From positions 1-40,036 of the forward strand of contig CACWLK010000015.1 of the NCBI GenBank assembly GCA_902761715.1: a DNA stretch of 40,036 nucleotides, given 5' to 3'. The notes under the pieces are model-generated. The model searched no databases and had not been told where the DNA came from. It saw nothing but the letters and a program-made list of their open reading frames with translations. Both the position numbers and the translations under genes were made by a program. This document shows, piece by piece, positions 18,439 through 28,040 of the stretch (positions within the stretch are counted from its first letter, which is position 1; every line of letters begins with the position of its first letter). Source of the stretch: an uncultured Rhodospirillales bacterium (lineage in GTDB: Bacteria > Pseudomonadota > Alphaproteobacteria > RF32 > CAG-239).

Positions 18439-19098
18439 CTAGTCAATAGCTTTATATAAATTTTCAAAATCTTCAAAACATACCATATGTCGGCAAGAGT
18501 TTTGTTCTTCTCGGTTGGCAACTGCGTTAATACGAATCGGAAGTGCGTTTATGGCTTCAGCACAGAGATTGTCCAACTTACTGTCACCTATAATCCATAC
18601 AGTATCAGGGGATATTGAGTCAACATCTATCAGTCCGCTAAGTGTGTATAACGCATGTTCGGCGCAAGGTTTATCACGAGGAGCCTCATGTCCGCATACA
18701 ATACGGTCAAAATATGCAACAGGAAAAAGATGTGGGAGTTCTGCCTCGAGCAAATGGCGGTCTTTATTGGTCATAATGGCAATTTTTACATTGCGGCAAC
18801 GCAACAGTTTGATTACTTCTTTTGCCATCGGATAGCCGAGAATACCGTTTTTTACGGTTTGAAGGTATAGCTGACAAAATTCACTGTAAGCTTCGTCCGA
18901 ATCTGTGCCGAAGATGTTAGGAAAATTATCCATGAATGAAATGTTTTCATCACGAAGTTGTTTAACATTTTCCCAATCGGGAAGATGATGTTTGCGTAAA
19001 ACATGGTTGATTGCTTGTACACGCGGTTGATCGCTTTGGGCAAGTGTTCCGTCCCAATCAAAAATCACAACCTGCAGTTTATCTGTGCGCAATTTCAT
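18439..19098 (-). CDS. HAD-superfamily phosphatase, phosphoglycolate-phosphatase-like
   Basis: 219 residues with all HAD motifs: motif I DWDGTL (nucleophile Asp14, acid Asp16), motif II IMTNKD, motif III Lys in PRDKPCAEH, and motif IV IGDSKLDNLCAE. The cap between motifs I and II is a helical C1-type cap, as in phosphoglycolate phosphatase and related small-metabolite phosphatases. The substrate cannot be told. AAGGAG lies seven bases before the ATG. It is 11 bp upstream of the MEMO/AMMECR1 gene, in the same run of genes, and is separated from serS by a terminator. Confidence 0.85.
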   Translation of the reverse strand: MKLRTDKLQVVIFDWDGTLAQSDQPRVQAINHVLRKHHLPDWENVKQLRDENISFMDNFPNIFGTDSDEAYSEFCQLYLQTVKNGILGYPMAKEVIKLLRCRNVKIAIMTNKDRHLLEAELPHLFPVAYFDRIVCGHEAPRDKPCAEHALYTLSGLIDVDSISPDTVWIIGDSKLDNLCAEAINALPIRINAVANREEQNSCRHMVCFEDFENLYKAID

Positions 19099-19157
19099 AC
19101 AAAGTGCTCCTTATGTATAAAATAAACCAATCAGTTAAAAATACAAGGCAACATTAT

Positions 19158-19185
19158 AAAAAAAGGCTCTCTGAACGAGAGCCTT
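19158..19185 (-). terminator. Rho-independent terminator of serS
   Basis: On the minus strand a 9-bp stem (AAGGCTCTC / GAGAGCCTT, 5-base loop) followed by a T-run begins a few bases after the serS stop codon. Confidence 0.85.
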
Positions 19186-19191
19186 AAGTTG

Positions 19192-20469
19192 TTATTTTTT
19201 GCCACCGATAAACTTTTTGCCCATCATGTAAGGTTGAAGTTTTGCCGGTATGCGAATCGAGCCGTCGGCTTGCTGATGATTTTCCAAAAACGGAACCAGA
19301 GCACGTGGGGTTGCAATACCGGTATTGTTAAGAGTGTGAACAAATTTGACTTTGCCATCGGCATTATCACGATAGCGCAAATTGGTACGACGAGCCTGCC
19401 AATCGGTAATATTGGAGCAACTGTGAGTTTCACGATAGCAATTTTGAGTCGGAACCCAAGCTTCCAAATCATATTGGCGATATTTCGGAGCCCCCATATC
19501 GCCGGTGCATACTTCCAATACCTGATAAGGCAATTCCAAGTCCTGCAATACTTCTTCAGAAATCTGCAGCAGTTTTTGGTGCCATTTCTCACTTTCGGCA
19601 ATATCGTTTTTACAAATAACAAATTGCTCGGTTTTCAAAAACTGGTGAACGCGGGTAAGACCGCGTGTGTCTTTACCGGCAGCTCCTGCCTCACGACGGA
19701 AACACGGAGAAAAACCGGCGTAGAGAATCGGTAATTCATTCTCAGATAAAATTTCATCGGCACGGAGAGAGTTAAGAATGAGCTCGGCGGTACCTGACAA
19801 ATAAACATCATCTTCCGGCATATAATAGATTTCGTCTTTGGCAAAAGGCAGATAGCCCTGTGCGTAAAGCGGCTTTTCCTTAGAAATTGAAGGCACATTG
19901 ATAACTCTAAAACCATTGTCGGCAAGTTTATCCATAACCATAAGATGAATGGCTAACTCAAGACGTGCCAACTCGTTAGTAATTGCATATGTGCGTGAAC
20001 CACAAACCTTGGTGATACGATCAAGCTCGCTCCAACCGTTTATTTCCATCAATTCGACATGGTCACGAGGCGTAAAGTCAAAGTGCGGAATTTCTCCGAC
20101 TTTGCGGCGCACAACGTTTTCTGTATCATCAACGCCGACAGGACTTTCGTCACTCGGAAGGTTGGGGACCCGCCACATAATTTCATCAAGGCGGGCCTGA
20201 GCGGCGGTAAGTTTTTCCTGCTCGAGTTTAAACTCTTCACCGATGGCTTTACTTTTGGCAATAATTGCCGGACGTTCTTCGGCAGAAGCGGATTTTATGG
20301 AGTTGCTCAGGCGGTTTTTCTCTTCAGCTAAGGACTGTGATGAGGTTTTTAGTTTATTGACATCAAAATACAAACTTATCAGTTCGTCAACATTGATTGT
20401 ACAGCCTTTTTTGGCAAAACCTTCTTTGACCTTTTCGGGGTTTTCAACAATAAACTTAATATCCAACAT
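19192..20469 (-). CDS. serS: Seryl-tRNA synthetase
   Basis: 425 residues, normal length. The N-terminal long coiled-coil arm (about 30-105, KTSSQSLAEEKNRLSNSIK...) binds the long variable arm of tRNA-Ser. Class II motif 2 is SPCFRREAGAAGKDTRGLTRVHQF and motif 3 is LNNTGIATPRALVPFLENHQ. It charges tRNA-Ser in the cytoplasm. AAGGA nine bases before the ATG supports the start. It is divergent from trpS. Confidence 0.98.
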   Translation of the reverse strand: MLDIKFIVENPEKVKEGFAKKGCTINVDELISLYFDVNKLKTSSQSLAEEKNRLSNSIKSASAEERPAIIAKSKAIGEEFKLEQEKLTAAQARLDEIMWRVPNLPSDESPVGVDDTENVVRRKVGEIPHFDFTPRDHVELMEINGWSELDRITKVCGSRTYAITNELARLELAIHLMVMDKLADNGFRVINVPSISKEKPLYAQGYLPFAKDEIYYMPEDDVYLSGTAELILNSLRADEILSENELPILYAGFSPCFRREAGAAGKDTRGLTRVHQFLKTEQFVICKNDIAESEKWHQKLLQISEEVLQDLELPYQVLEVCTGDMGAPKYRQYDLEAWVPTQNCYRETHSCSNITDWQARRTNLRYRDNADGKVKFVHTLNNTGIATPRALVPFLENHQQADGSIRIPAKLQPYMMGKKFIGGKK

Positions 20470-20563
20470 TTTATTCGTCCTTAGTTTTTTATTGATTTAT
20501 AAACGCAGATAGAGTATCAATTTTATAAATAATTACAATCAAAAAATGATAAAAGGTATTAAA

Positions 20564-21568
20564 ATGTTTGAAGATAAAATCGTTTTAACCGGTGTAAAGC
20601 CGACAGGGCATCCGCATTTGGCTAATTATTTGGGAGCCATTAAACCGGCTATTGCCATGGGTAAACAGGCAAAACAGCATAATATGTTTATTGCCGATTA
20701 TCATGCAATTAATGCCGTTAAGGATCCGGCCGTGTTGCAACAGGGAATTAAAGAAATCGCCTGCATTTATTTGGCCTGCGGTCTTGATACGGATAAGTCG
20801 ATTTTTTATCGTCAATCAGACATTCCGGAAATTCCGGAGATTACGACAATTTTATATGCTTATACCCCCAAGGGGCTGATGAATAAATCACATGCGTACA
20901 AGGCCAGCGTTGACAAGAACCGTGAAGCCGGCAAACCCGATGATGACGGGATAAATATGGGGCTTTATACCTACCCGACTTTGATGGCTGCCGATATATT
21001 GGCCTTTGATACCGATGTGGTGCCGGTGGGCAAAGATCAGGTGCAACACGTTGAAATAGCTCGTGATATTGCCGGTGCAATCAATGCGCATTATAACAAG
21101 CCGTTATTGAAACAGCCAGAATTTTCGGTTGAAGAAAATATCGCGCTGATTCCGGGACTGGACGGGCGCAAAATGAGTAAAAGCTATGGCAACGTTATCC
21201 CCTTGTTTGCAGAACCCAAAGAACTGAAAAAATTGGTATTTGCTATACAGACTGACTCTCGCCCGATGGAAGAACCCAAAGATCCAGAGGGAATTTTGGT
21301 TTATCAGATTTATAAAGCCGTAGCTTCGGTCGCTAAACAGCAAGAAATGGCTGAAGGGCTGAAACAGGGCAAACTCGGTTACGGACATATTAAAAATATG
21401 TTGCTTGATGCCATTTTGGAAGAAACTAAAGAATCGCGCGAAAAGTACGAATATTATATGTCGCACTTTAGTGAGGTTGAAGGTTTGTTGGAAAACGGGG
21501 CGGCAAAGGCAAGACCTTTGGCAAGACGTACGCTTGAACGCCTGAAAGACGCCGTATTCGGAAGATGA
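20564..21568 (+). CDS. trpS: Tryptophanyl-tRNA synthetase
   Basis: 334 residues. The class I signature appears as GVKPTGHPHLANYLGA (HIGH-like TGHPHLANY) and GRKMSKSYGN (KMSKS). The tryptophan-site region reads 'TYPTLMAADILAFDTDVVPVGKDQVQHVE', typical of TrpRS. An ATG 18 bp upstream (20546) is in frame, but AAAAGG lies seven bases before the ATG at 20564, so the shorter form is chosen. It is divergent from serS across about 95 bp. Confidence 0.97.
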   Translation: MFEDKIVLTGVKPTGHPHLANYLGAIKPAIAMGKQAKQHNMFIADYHAINAVKDPAVLQQGIKEIACIYLACGLDTDKSIFYRQSDIPEIPEITTILYAYTPKGLMNKSHAYKASVDKNREAGKPDDDGINMGLYTYPTLMAADILAFDTDVVPVGKDQVQHVEIARDIAGAINAHYNKPLLKQPEFSVEENIALIPGLDGRKMSKSYGNVIPLFAEPKELKKLVFAIQTDSRPMEEPKDPEGILVYQIYKAVASVAKQQEMAEGLKQGKLGYGHIKNMLLDAILEETKESREKYEYYMSHFSEVEGLLENGAAKARPLARRTLERLKDAVFGR

Positions 21569-21574
21569 AATAAC

Positions 21575-21599
21575 AAAGCCCCGAAAATCGGGGCTTTTT
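21575..21599. terminator. Bidirectional rho-independent terminator
   Basis: 10-bp stem AAAGCCCCGA/TCGGGGCTTT with an AAA loop and T-runs on both strands, between convergent trpS and glycyl-tRNA synthetase genes. Confidence 0.92.
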
Positions 21600-21601
21600 G
21601 T

Positions 21602-22960
21602 TTATAAGAAATATTCTCTCAAATAGTTGGGCAAGTCAGCAACATTGACACGATGCTGTTCCATAGTATCACGGTCGCGGATGGTAACAGATTCCGGCTG
21701 CTGCTCGATGGTTTCAAAATCAACCGTAATGCAAAGCGGGGTACCGATTTCGTCATGGCGGCGATAAGCCTTGCCGATGTTTCCGGTGTTTTCCAAAGCA
21801 ACACGACCGATACCGAGTTTGAGCAAGTTTTGTTTGATCTCGTGGCATTTATTCATAATCTGCTCGTTGTTCTTTTTGAGCGGAATGACTGCAACCTTTA
21901 TCGGAGCGAGATGTTTTTTGAGTTTTAGGACAATACGGCTGTTGCCCTCGCCTAAGTCTTCTTCGGTATAGGCCTCGGTCATAACCGCCAGCACGCCACG
22001 ATCGATACCCATAGACGGCTCAATAACAAAAGGAACAACCCATTTGTTGTTGTCATCCATTATGCAAAGTTTTTGAGTAGAATCGGGGTTGGCGTGGCAA
22101 TGTGAGGTCAAATTCATCTCTTCTTGAGCTTTGGTGTGGTTGCCGAGGTCGTAATCGGTACGGTTGGCTATGCCTTCGAGCTCTTCCATGCCGTGCGGGA
22201 ACTGGTATTCGATATCATAGCAGGCTTTGGCGTAGTGAGCCAAATCTTCTTTCGGGGTGGTGTAGATGTTCATATGCTCTTTTTTCAAACCTTGATCGAG
22301 CCACCACTGAATGCGGGTTTCTTTCCAAATTTCGTGCCATTTTTCGTCCTCACCTGGTTCAATGAAAAACTCTAATTCGGCCTGTTCGAACTCACGCACA
22401 CGGAAGATAAAATTACGAGGAGTAATTTCGTTGCGGAAAGATTTACCGATTTGGGCAATACCGAACGGCAGTTTGCGAGAGGTAGAATCAACAACGTTTT
22501 TGAACTGGGTAAAAATGGCCTGAGCGGTCTCGGGGCGGAGATAACCGAAAGAAGAACCGTCATCAACCGGACCGATTGCGGTTTTGAACATGAGGTTGAA
22601 CGGACGTGGTTCTGTCAGCTCGGTAGAGCCGCAATTGGGGCATTTGCCGTTAATGTGGTCAGCACGAAAACGTCCTTTGCACTTTTTGCAGTCAACCATC
22701 GGGTCAGAAAAAGTGTCTTCGTGTCCGGAATAGTGCAATACCTTTTGGTTGGTCAGGATTGCGGCGTCCAAACCTTCAACATCATCACGTTCATAGACCA
22801 TAGCACGCCACCAAGCGGCTTTGAGGTTATTTTTGAGTTCCACGCCGAGCGGACCATAGTCATACACGCCTTGTAAACCGCCGTAAATATCGGCATTTTG
22901 ATAAATAAAACCGCGGCGTTTGCATAAAGATACAAGTTGGTCCATTGTTGTTGCAGGCAT
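21602..22960 (-). CDS. glyQS: Glycyl-tRNA synthetase, single-chain (dimeric) type
   Basis: 452 residues. Motif 1 region [20 protein letters not shown] is followed by a zinc-ribbon insertion CKKCKGRF...GKCPNCG. Motif 2 is [27 protein letters not shown] and motif 3 is [16 protein letters not shown]-terminal anticodon-binding domain begins at [10 protein letters not shown]. This is the homodimeric form found in many Gram-positives, Bacteroidetes, archaea and eukaryotes, not the glyQ/glyS heterotetramer common in proteobacteria. AAAGGA precedes the ATG. Divergent from the HAD hydrolase gene. Confidence 0.97.
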   Translation of the reverse strand: MPATTMDQLVSLCKRRGFIYQNADIYGGLQGVYDYGPLGVELKNNLKAAWWRAMVYERDDVEGLDAAILTNQKVLHYSGHEDTFSDPMVDCKKCKGRFRADHINGKCPNCGSTELTEPRPFNLMFKTAIGPVDDGSSFGYLRPETAQAIFTQFKNVVDSTSRKLPFGIAQIGKSFRNEITPRNFIFRVREFEQAELEFFIEPGEDEKWHEIWKETRIQWWLDQGLKKEHMNIYTTPKEDLAHYAKACYDIEYQFPHGMEELEGIANRTDYDLGNHTKAQEEMNLTSHCHANPDSTQKLCIMDDNNKWVVPFVIEPSMGIDRGVLAVMTEAYTEEDLGEGNSRIVLKLKKHLAPIKVAVIPLKKNNEQIMNKCHEIKQNLLKLGIGRVALENTGNIGKAYRRHDEIGTPLCITVDFETIEQQPESVTIRDRDTMEQHRVNVADLPNYLREYFL

Positions 22961-23045
22961 TGTTTTCGTCCTTTGTTGTTAATTTGTTAACTTCTTTGTC
23001 TTATAAGGTATTTATAATAAAATAGCAAGTGGAGATAAAGAAAAG

Positions 23046-23909
23046 ATGGTAAAAAAAGTAAAAGTTGCGCTCGTTTATGACTTTGACGGCACTTTGAGCA
23101 CAACGGACATGCAGAATTTTGGTCTGATACAGTTGTTTAAGATGCGCCCGAAGACTTTTTGGAAACAGGCAAACCAATGGTGGCATGATAACGATGCTGA
23201 CCAAATTACAAGCTCTATGTACTATTTTGTAAAAATGTCAAAGCAGAAGAAAATTCCTTTGAGCAAACAGATTTTTGCTGATTGCGGCAAAAACATAAAA
23301 TATTATGACGGCGTGGAAGACTGGTTTGAGCGGATTAACCGTTTTGGCAAAAGGCTTGAGCTTGATATCGAGCACTACATAATTTCGTCAGGATATGAGG
23401 AAGTTATTGAGGGAACGTCAATTCGTAAATATTTTAAGGAAGTTTTCGGCTGCGCTTACGCTTATGATAAAAAGGGGCACCCGATTTGGCCGGCAAGAGT
23501 GGTTAACTATTCGGCCAAAACCCAATATCTGTCAAAGATTAATAAAGGATTGGGCAAGCTGGAAGACCGTGCCGTAAACGAGTTTATGCCTGATGAAGAC
23601 AGGCCGGTACCGTTCAGCCGCATGATTTATTTGGGCGACGGAGATACTGATATTCCGTCAATGCGGTTAGTGAAAAAGAACGGCGGAAACTCGATTGCGG
23701 TGTATCGTCCAAAAAGCCACCACAAACGCAAGGCTATTAAGCTGTTGACCGACGGACGAGTTGACTTTGCGTTGCCGGCAGATTATTCAGAAGACGGACA
23801 GATTGATACCGTGGTTAAAACTATTTTGGTAAAACTGGCTACCGAGCGAGATTTGCAGGTTTTGCAGGAAAAAGAAGACAAGAAAAAGCTGACAGGAAAA
23901 AATAAATAA
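23046..23909 (+). CDS. HAD-family hydrolase, phosphoserine-phosphatase-like
   Basis: 287 residues. Motif I is YDFDGTLST (nucleophile Asp12), motif II is IISSGYEEVIEG, and motif IV is YLGDGDTDIPSMRLVKKNGG; a Lys/Arg-rich stretch before motif IV can supply motif III. The helical cap is long (about residues 25-105). The arrangement resembles the phosphoserine phosphatase branch, but the cap sequence does not let me name the substrate. The C-terminus is a Lys-rich helix. The start follows GGAGATAAAGAAAAG. It stands alone between the glycyl-tRNA synthetase gene and tRNA-Gln. Confidence 0.78.
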   Translation: MVKKVKVALVYDFDGTLSTTDMQNFGLIQLFKMRPKTFWKQANQWWHDNDADQITSSMYYFVKMSKQKKIPLSKQIFADCGKNIKYYDGVEDWFERINRFGKRLELDIEHYIISSGYEEVIEGTSIRKYFKEVFGCAYAYDKKGHPIWPARVVNYSAKTQYLSKINKGLGKLEDRAVNEFMPDEDRPVPFSRMIYLGDGDTDIPSMRLVKKNGGNSIAVYRPKSHHKRKAIKLLTDGRVDFALPADYSEDGQIDTVVKTILVKLATERDLQVLQEKEDKKKLTGKNK

Positions 23910-23917
23910 AAAAATGC

Positions 23918-23946
23918 TTGCAAAAAAGATTTTTTTAGCATAGATA
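23918..23946 (+). promoter_or_regulatory. Sigma-70-type promoter of tRNA-Gln
   Basis: TTGCAA (23918-23923) and TAGATA (23941-23946) are separated by 17 bases, and the tRNA begins 17 bases after the -10 box. Confidence 0.65.
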
Positions 23947-23963
23947 TATCTGTGCATCAAGAT

Positions 23964-24038
23964 TGGAGTGTCGCCAAGTGGTAAGGCATCGGCTTTTGGT
24001 GCCGACATTCGTAGGTTCGAATCCTGCCACTCCAGCCA
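23964..24038 (+). tRNA. tRNA-Gln (anticodon TTG)
   Basis: The sequence folds as a cloverleaf. Acceptor arms TGGAGTG and CACTCCA pair fully. The D arm contains AAGTGGTAAGGC. The anticodon stem TCGGC/GCCGA holds loop TTTTGGT, giving anticodon TTG. The T arm GTAGG-TTCGAAT-CCTGC follows. Discriminator G and an encoded CCA end the gene. Its 3' end marks the left edge of the accessory segment that follows. Confidence 0.95.
24028..24038 (+). repeat. Left copy of 11-bp tRNA-end direct repeat (attachment-site-like)
   Basis: CACTCCAGCCA at the 3' end of tRNA-Gln is identical to 28253-28263. Short identities of 11 bp can arise by chance, but the position at a tRNA terminus and the accessory gene content between the copies support an attachment site. 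Confidence 0.5.
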
Positions 24039-24040
24039 AT

Positions 24041-24070
24041 AAAAAATCCTCCTTTATGGGGGATTTTTTT
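24041..24070 (+). terminator. Rho-independent terminator after tRNA-Gln
   Basis: A stem (ATCCTCC/GGGGGAT with one G-T pair) flanked by A- and T-runs starts 3 bases after the tRNA CCA. It lies inside the left edge of the inserted segment, so it may have arrived with it. Confidence 0.8.
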
Positions 24071-24095
24071 ATTGGATTAGATGGCGGATTTGAAG

Positions 24096-25949
24096 CTACG
24101 AGAAAGTAGGTTCGACTACAAGCAAACTATTTTTCCATATGTTTATTTGATTCTCTATATAGGAGTGCCATAAGGAAGAATCATCTATTTCTGTTATATT
24201 AATACATTTATCATATAAATCTTTCATTTGCATATGTGAAACATTAATTCCTGATTGCTTTTTAATCTTTATGATATTTAGAATTTCAGCCAATTGTTTG
24301 ATTGTCATCGGAATAATCTTTTGAAGGGCTCCTTTATAACCGTGTTTAACAGATATCCAATATGTTTCTAATGTGTCTTCATGCAAACTAGGTGCTATAA
24401 AAAGACAATAGCATGAATGTGTTGTATTTCTATTTTCAAATTCTCTTAAATGCCGCATAACAGGCTGACCCTCACTATACCACTGATTTCTCCCCTTAAG
24501 AGTTGTTACTTCACAAATCATACCAAAATTTTCATAATTACATTCAATATCAGGAACTCCTGCCGGAGCTGTAAAAGTCGGCTCATTATCATCTCCAACA
24601 GGAGAGTTCGGCTTTATGCTTATGGCATCATTTATTATATTCAGTGCAATATTTGCCCATTTTTCTAATTCTACAGAGGGTTTATTAATTAATTTATCCG
24701 TTTTATTTGATGCTATATCTGACAGTATTTCTATAGCTGTATCTATTTTTGATATATCTTGGTTATAATCAAATTTTAATTCTTTGTTTTGTAATAATGT
24801 GCGGTATTCTCTAGCTTTGCTGATAGCTTCTTTTAATGTATTTTTTTGCTCTGAAGCCACAAATTCCTTGTGTTGTAACGAAAGTTTATCCTCTAATCTG
24901 TGATTTTCAGAGTTAATTTTATTCAAAATTTCTATTAATTTACTAATCGTCTCAAACGGAAGTTCGTATGCTCCTTGAGTTCCGATATAATTTAACCATT
25001 CTTGTTTGGTAAAATTTCTACTTGCCCCCGTATCATTCTCTAATATGGAATTAATTTCTAACATACGCCTAGGCTCTAAATCTATATACTGATTACCATA
25101 TGCCCCTAAAAATCTTATATATTTTGTTTGTCTCAAGTATCTTTTCATACTATCGCCATATTCTTTTGCATTTTTCACTGGGTTATTAAAGTCAGCAAGA
25201 TAGGTTTGAATATAATTATTTTTATACATATCTCTTGCTGCTTTATACTCTCTGTAATTTGCAAAATTTTGTTGTTTTATGCTTTCGTAATCTGCACGAA
25301 ACTCTAAAATTCTTTCTGCAGTTTCATCAATTTGGTCATAATCCGTCATAGATAGAACAAAAATACCAAATTCATCAGAAGACACTCCTTTAGCCTTTAA
25401 TTCTCTCTCATCACATAATTCATTCACTTTTTTTATCAGTTTTAATGTTGATATAAAAGGTTTAGAATTCCAATCTTTACAACCTTCTGTGATTTCATTA
25501 GGTAGTTGATATTTTAACAAACTTTCTAATAGAGCCTCATCAAATTGAATTTCGCCATCCAACAATTTTCTTCCTATATCCGTTACTCGTATTGCTTCAT
25601 TTTTCTCTGCAACTATATACCCTAGTTTTTTAAGCGGATTCATTGATTGTCTTCCTCGCATAGCTCCGCCACCAACATATTGTTTAGCCTCGTATATGCT
25701 TTGTGCTTCTTCAAACGTCATTTCGTGCATTTTGTCAGTCAACCAAGATTTTTGCTCTTCAGATAGCTTATTGAGAGACTGTGTATTATCAGAATCTAAA
25801 TACAAACGATTTTGGATTAACAATATTTGAAACTTTTCCTGTGATTCATCATTCCAAATTTCTCCTTCTAACCTAGCTGCAACTTTAAGAAAATCTGGCA
25901 ATCTTTCTGGATTACGAACAGATGTTGAAAAATTCCAAAAATCAAACAT
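24096..25949 (-). CDS. Type IIS restriction endonuclease, AlwI/BstNBI-like
   Basis: 617 residues. The start MFDFWNFSTSVRNPERLPDF matches the characteristic opening of AlwI-family type IIS enzymes (W-N-F-S-T-x-x-R-N-P-E-R). The N-terminal half would be the DNA recognition part with winged-helix-like segments. The C-terminal half holds a PD-(D/E)xK-type site: GVPDIECNYENFGMICEVTTLKG (about residues 483-505), where the usual lysine is replaced by Thr (E-V-T), as in the BstNBI nicking family. Relatives recognise asymmetric 5-bp sites such as GGATC or GAGTC and cut a few bases away, and some are strand-specific nickases. The actual site here is unknown. AGGAGT precedes the ATG. It lies 10 bp after its methyltransferase gene, so the two form one operon. 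Confidence 0.82.
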   Translation of the reverse strand: MFDFWNFSTSVRNPERLPDFLKVAARLEGEIWNDESQEKFQILLIQNRLYLDSDNTQSLNKLSEEQKSWLTDKMHEMTFEEAQSIYEAKQYVGGGAMRGRQSMNPLKKLGYIVAEKNEAIRVTDIGRKLLDGEIQFDEALLESLLKYQLPNEITEGCKDWNSKPFISTLKLIKKVNELCDERELKAKGVSSDEFGIFVLSMTDYDQIDETAERILEFRADYESIKQQNFANYREYKAARDMYKNNYIQTYLADFNNPVKNAKEYGDSMKRYLRQTKYIRFLGAYGNQYIDLEPRRMLEINSILENDTGASRNFTKQEWLNYIGTQGAYELPFETISKLIEILNKINSENHRLEDKLSLQHKEFVASEQKNTLKEAISKAREYRTLLQNKELKFDYNQDISKIDTAIEILSDIASNKTDKLINKPSVELEKWANIALNIINDAISIKPNSPVGDDNEPTFTAPAGVPDIECNYENFGMICEVTTLKGRNQWYSEGQPVMRHLREFENRNTTHSCYCLFIAPSLHEDTLETYWISVKHGYKGALQKIIPMTIKQLAEILNIIKIKKQSGINVSHMQMKDLYDKCINITEIDDSSLWHSYIENQINIWKNSLLVVEPTFS

Positions 25950-25959
25950 TTTCTTACTC

Positions 25960-27972
25960 CTAGTAATTTACGATTAGAACTTCTTGTGGTTTGCTCTTTT
26001 TATCTTTGGTCTGATAGTTAGAATTTCCATAAGAATAGTCTAGGTTTATTACCTTATAATTGTTTTCTTTTATCCACGTTTGTAACAATTTGTTTTCTTT
26101 TCCTTTACTATATAGAACATTAGAGAGTGCGAATTTGATACCTTTTGCATCAAGATTACTTAAATATTTTAATAAATCTTTCTCATCCTGTTCTGTCCAT
26201 CCATTCTTTTCATTATATGTTGCACATGTGATAAGATATGGTGGGTCAACATACACAAAGGTATCCTTGTTAATATTTTCCAAAGGATAGTCCCTAAAAT
26301 CATAGTTTGATAGCATGATTTTCTCTGATTTAATTCTATCAAGGAATAGTGAAAGTTTCATCTTCATTTTAGAATTAAAGTCTCTTTTTCCAACGGGCAA
26401 GTTAAATTTTCCCTGATTATTAAATCGCAACTGATTGTTGAAAGAATATATAATAAGTACATACAATAGGAGATAGTATTCGTCATCCTTTATCTTTTTG
26501 GAATTAAAATATTCTCTTAATTTTGTATAGCCAACTTTATTATATTCTTGTAATCCCGTGTCACTTTGGCATGAATAATAATCATATCCATACTTGCTAC
26601 TTTCGGATAAAGAGAACTTTGTAATAATATCTTGTATTGAATCTAAAATTTCTTTTTTATCCTTCTTTTTAAACAGGCTATATATACCATAAAGGCTCTG
26701 ATTATTATCATTTAGCGTTATTTTATTAGCAGAAATATTGATACCAACATTTCCTCCTCCTGCAAACAAATCCAAAAAATTATGTATCCCTTGAGGAAAT
26801 TCTGGCAAAATTTGTTTTAATAATTTGAATTTACCACCAAGATAATTCATTGGCGACTGAATCAACAATTGTTTCTCTTCTTTTTTACATTTACACAAAA
26901 ACAATCTTTCTTCGTTGTCTTGAATATTAGATTTTCCTGTTGTAAAAGACTTATACTTCTTTGAAAAGACCTTAACTTCTCCTTTTTCTTGCAATATTTC
27001 CATTATATCCACATCTGATATTTTCGCATTGGAACGGTTATTTCCCTTTGTTTCCATATTGTTATATGAAAGTAGAATATATTTCGCTTTTATATCCTTT
27101 ATCAGGCTTCTGAATGCTTGCGTTGCCTTGGTTGTGCAATAATCGCTTTTTAGATTATCTCTGTTCATTTTTTTTGCCACACCAGAAACTGCAGGTTTTT
27201 TCCAAGAAGCTACATTTTCTAATAAATGATAGGCATCACAGTACTGGCGTGAATTGTATGGAGGGTCAATATAGACTAAATCTGCTTCAATATTTTTGAC
27301 TAATTCATTTGCGTTCTCATTGTATATTTGATTATTTTTTAATCCAGAATCGGGAATAGGAAGTAACAATTCAAGCTTTTTGCTTAAATCACCATTTCTT
27401 CTGTATGCGTCATAATGTCCACATGTATTAGCAATTTTATCCATAGAATACAGTAGTGATGTGATTAATATAGCTCTTTCTCTTTCATTTATATTATGAG
27501 AATTAAATTGTTTTTCTATATCTTCTCTTATGAATCCAATTTTTCTACAATTTGTTTTGCTAAAAAAAGTATCTGCGAAATTATCGCTCATGTAATTATC
27601 TTTTGATACTGATATACTATTATAGTATTGGATTAAATCCTTTATTTTAAGCAATGAATACTTTTGTTTACCAAACCACGCTAAATGACATATATAGTTA
27701 CTATACAAGATATCGTTTGTTATTAATATTTTATCTTCAAAAGCGGAAGCTACTGCACCAGTACCTGCAAATATATCTGCAACTACTTCAACATCCGAAC
27801 ATTCTTTATCTACAACATTTCGTATAAAATCTAGCAATTTATACTTGTTTCCTAAATATCTTTTATTGTTAATTTTACATGTTTTTAATTTATTACTTGT
27901 TGGAAACTGTATAATATCACATTTATTGTTATGTTGAGATGTATTCTCTTTAATTTGCAGAGCTAACTCCAT
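25960..27972 (-). CDS. Two-domain adenine-specific DNA methyltransferase (D12 class fusion)
   Basis: 670 residues from ATG 27972 (MELALQIKENT), which has AAGGGG nine bases upstream; a TTG 24 bp further up is less likely. Domain 1 (about 25-360) has motif I VVADIFAGTGAVASAF and motif IV VYIDPPYNSRQY. Domain 2 (about 375-670) starts PMNYLGGKFKLLKQIL, with motif I FLDLFAGGGNVGIN and motif IV VYVDPPYLITCATY. Both are Dam/D12-like N6-adenine methyltransferases. Such fusions (M.FokI is the known example) methylate the two strands of an asymmetric site, which fits the type IIS partner downstream. The protein would protect the host from the endonuclease. The order, methyltransferase first, favours safe establishment. 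Confidence 0.88.
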   Translation of the reverse strand: MELALQIKENTSQHNNKCDIIQFPTSNKLKTCKINNKRYLGNKYKLLDFIRNVVDKECSDVEVVADIFAGTGAVASAFEDKILITNDILYSNYICHLAWFGKQKYSLLKIKDLIQYYNSISVSKDNYMSDNFADTFFSKTNCRKIGFIREDIEKQFNSHNINERERAILITSLLYSMDKIANTCGHYDAYRRNGDLSKKLELLLPIPDSGLKNNQIYNENANELVKNIEADLVYIDPPYNSRQYCDAYHLLENVASWKKPAVSGVAKKMNRDNLKSDYCTTKATQAFRSLIKDIKAKYILLSYNNMETKGNNRSNAKISDVDIMEILQEKGEVKVFSKKYKSFTTGKSNIQDNEERLFLCKCKKEEKQLLIQSPMNYLGGKFKLLKQILPEFPQGIHNFLDLFAGGGNVGINISANKITLNDNNQSLYGIYSLFKKKDKKEILDSIQDIITKFSLSESSKYGYDYYSCQSDTGLQEYNKVGYTKLREYFNSKKIKDDEYYLLLYVLIIYSFNNQLRFNNQGKFNLPVGKRDFNSKMKMKLSLFLDRIKSEKIMLSNYDFRDYPLENINKDTFVYVDPPYLITCATYNEKNGWTEQDEKDLLKYLSNLDAKGIKFALSNVLYSKGKENKLLQTWIKENNYKVINLDYSYGNSNYQTKDKKSKPQEVLIVNY

Positions 27973-28040
27973 AAACCATATCCCCTTTGCATGCAACTTA
28001 TTTTTTATCTAACATATTGAAAAACAGTAAAATTTATTTT

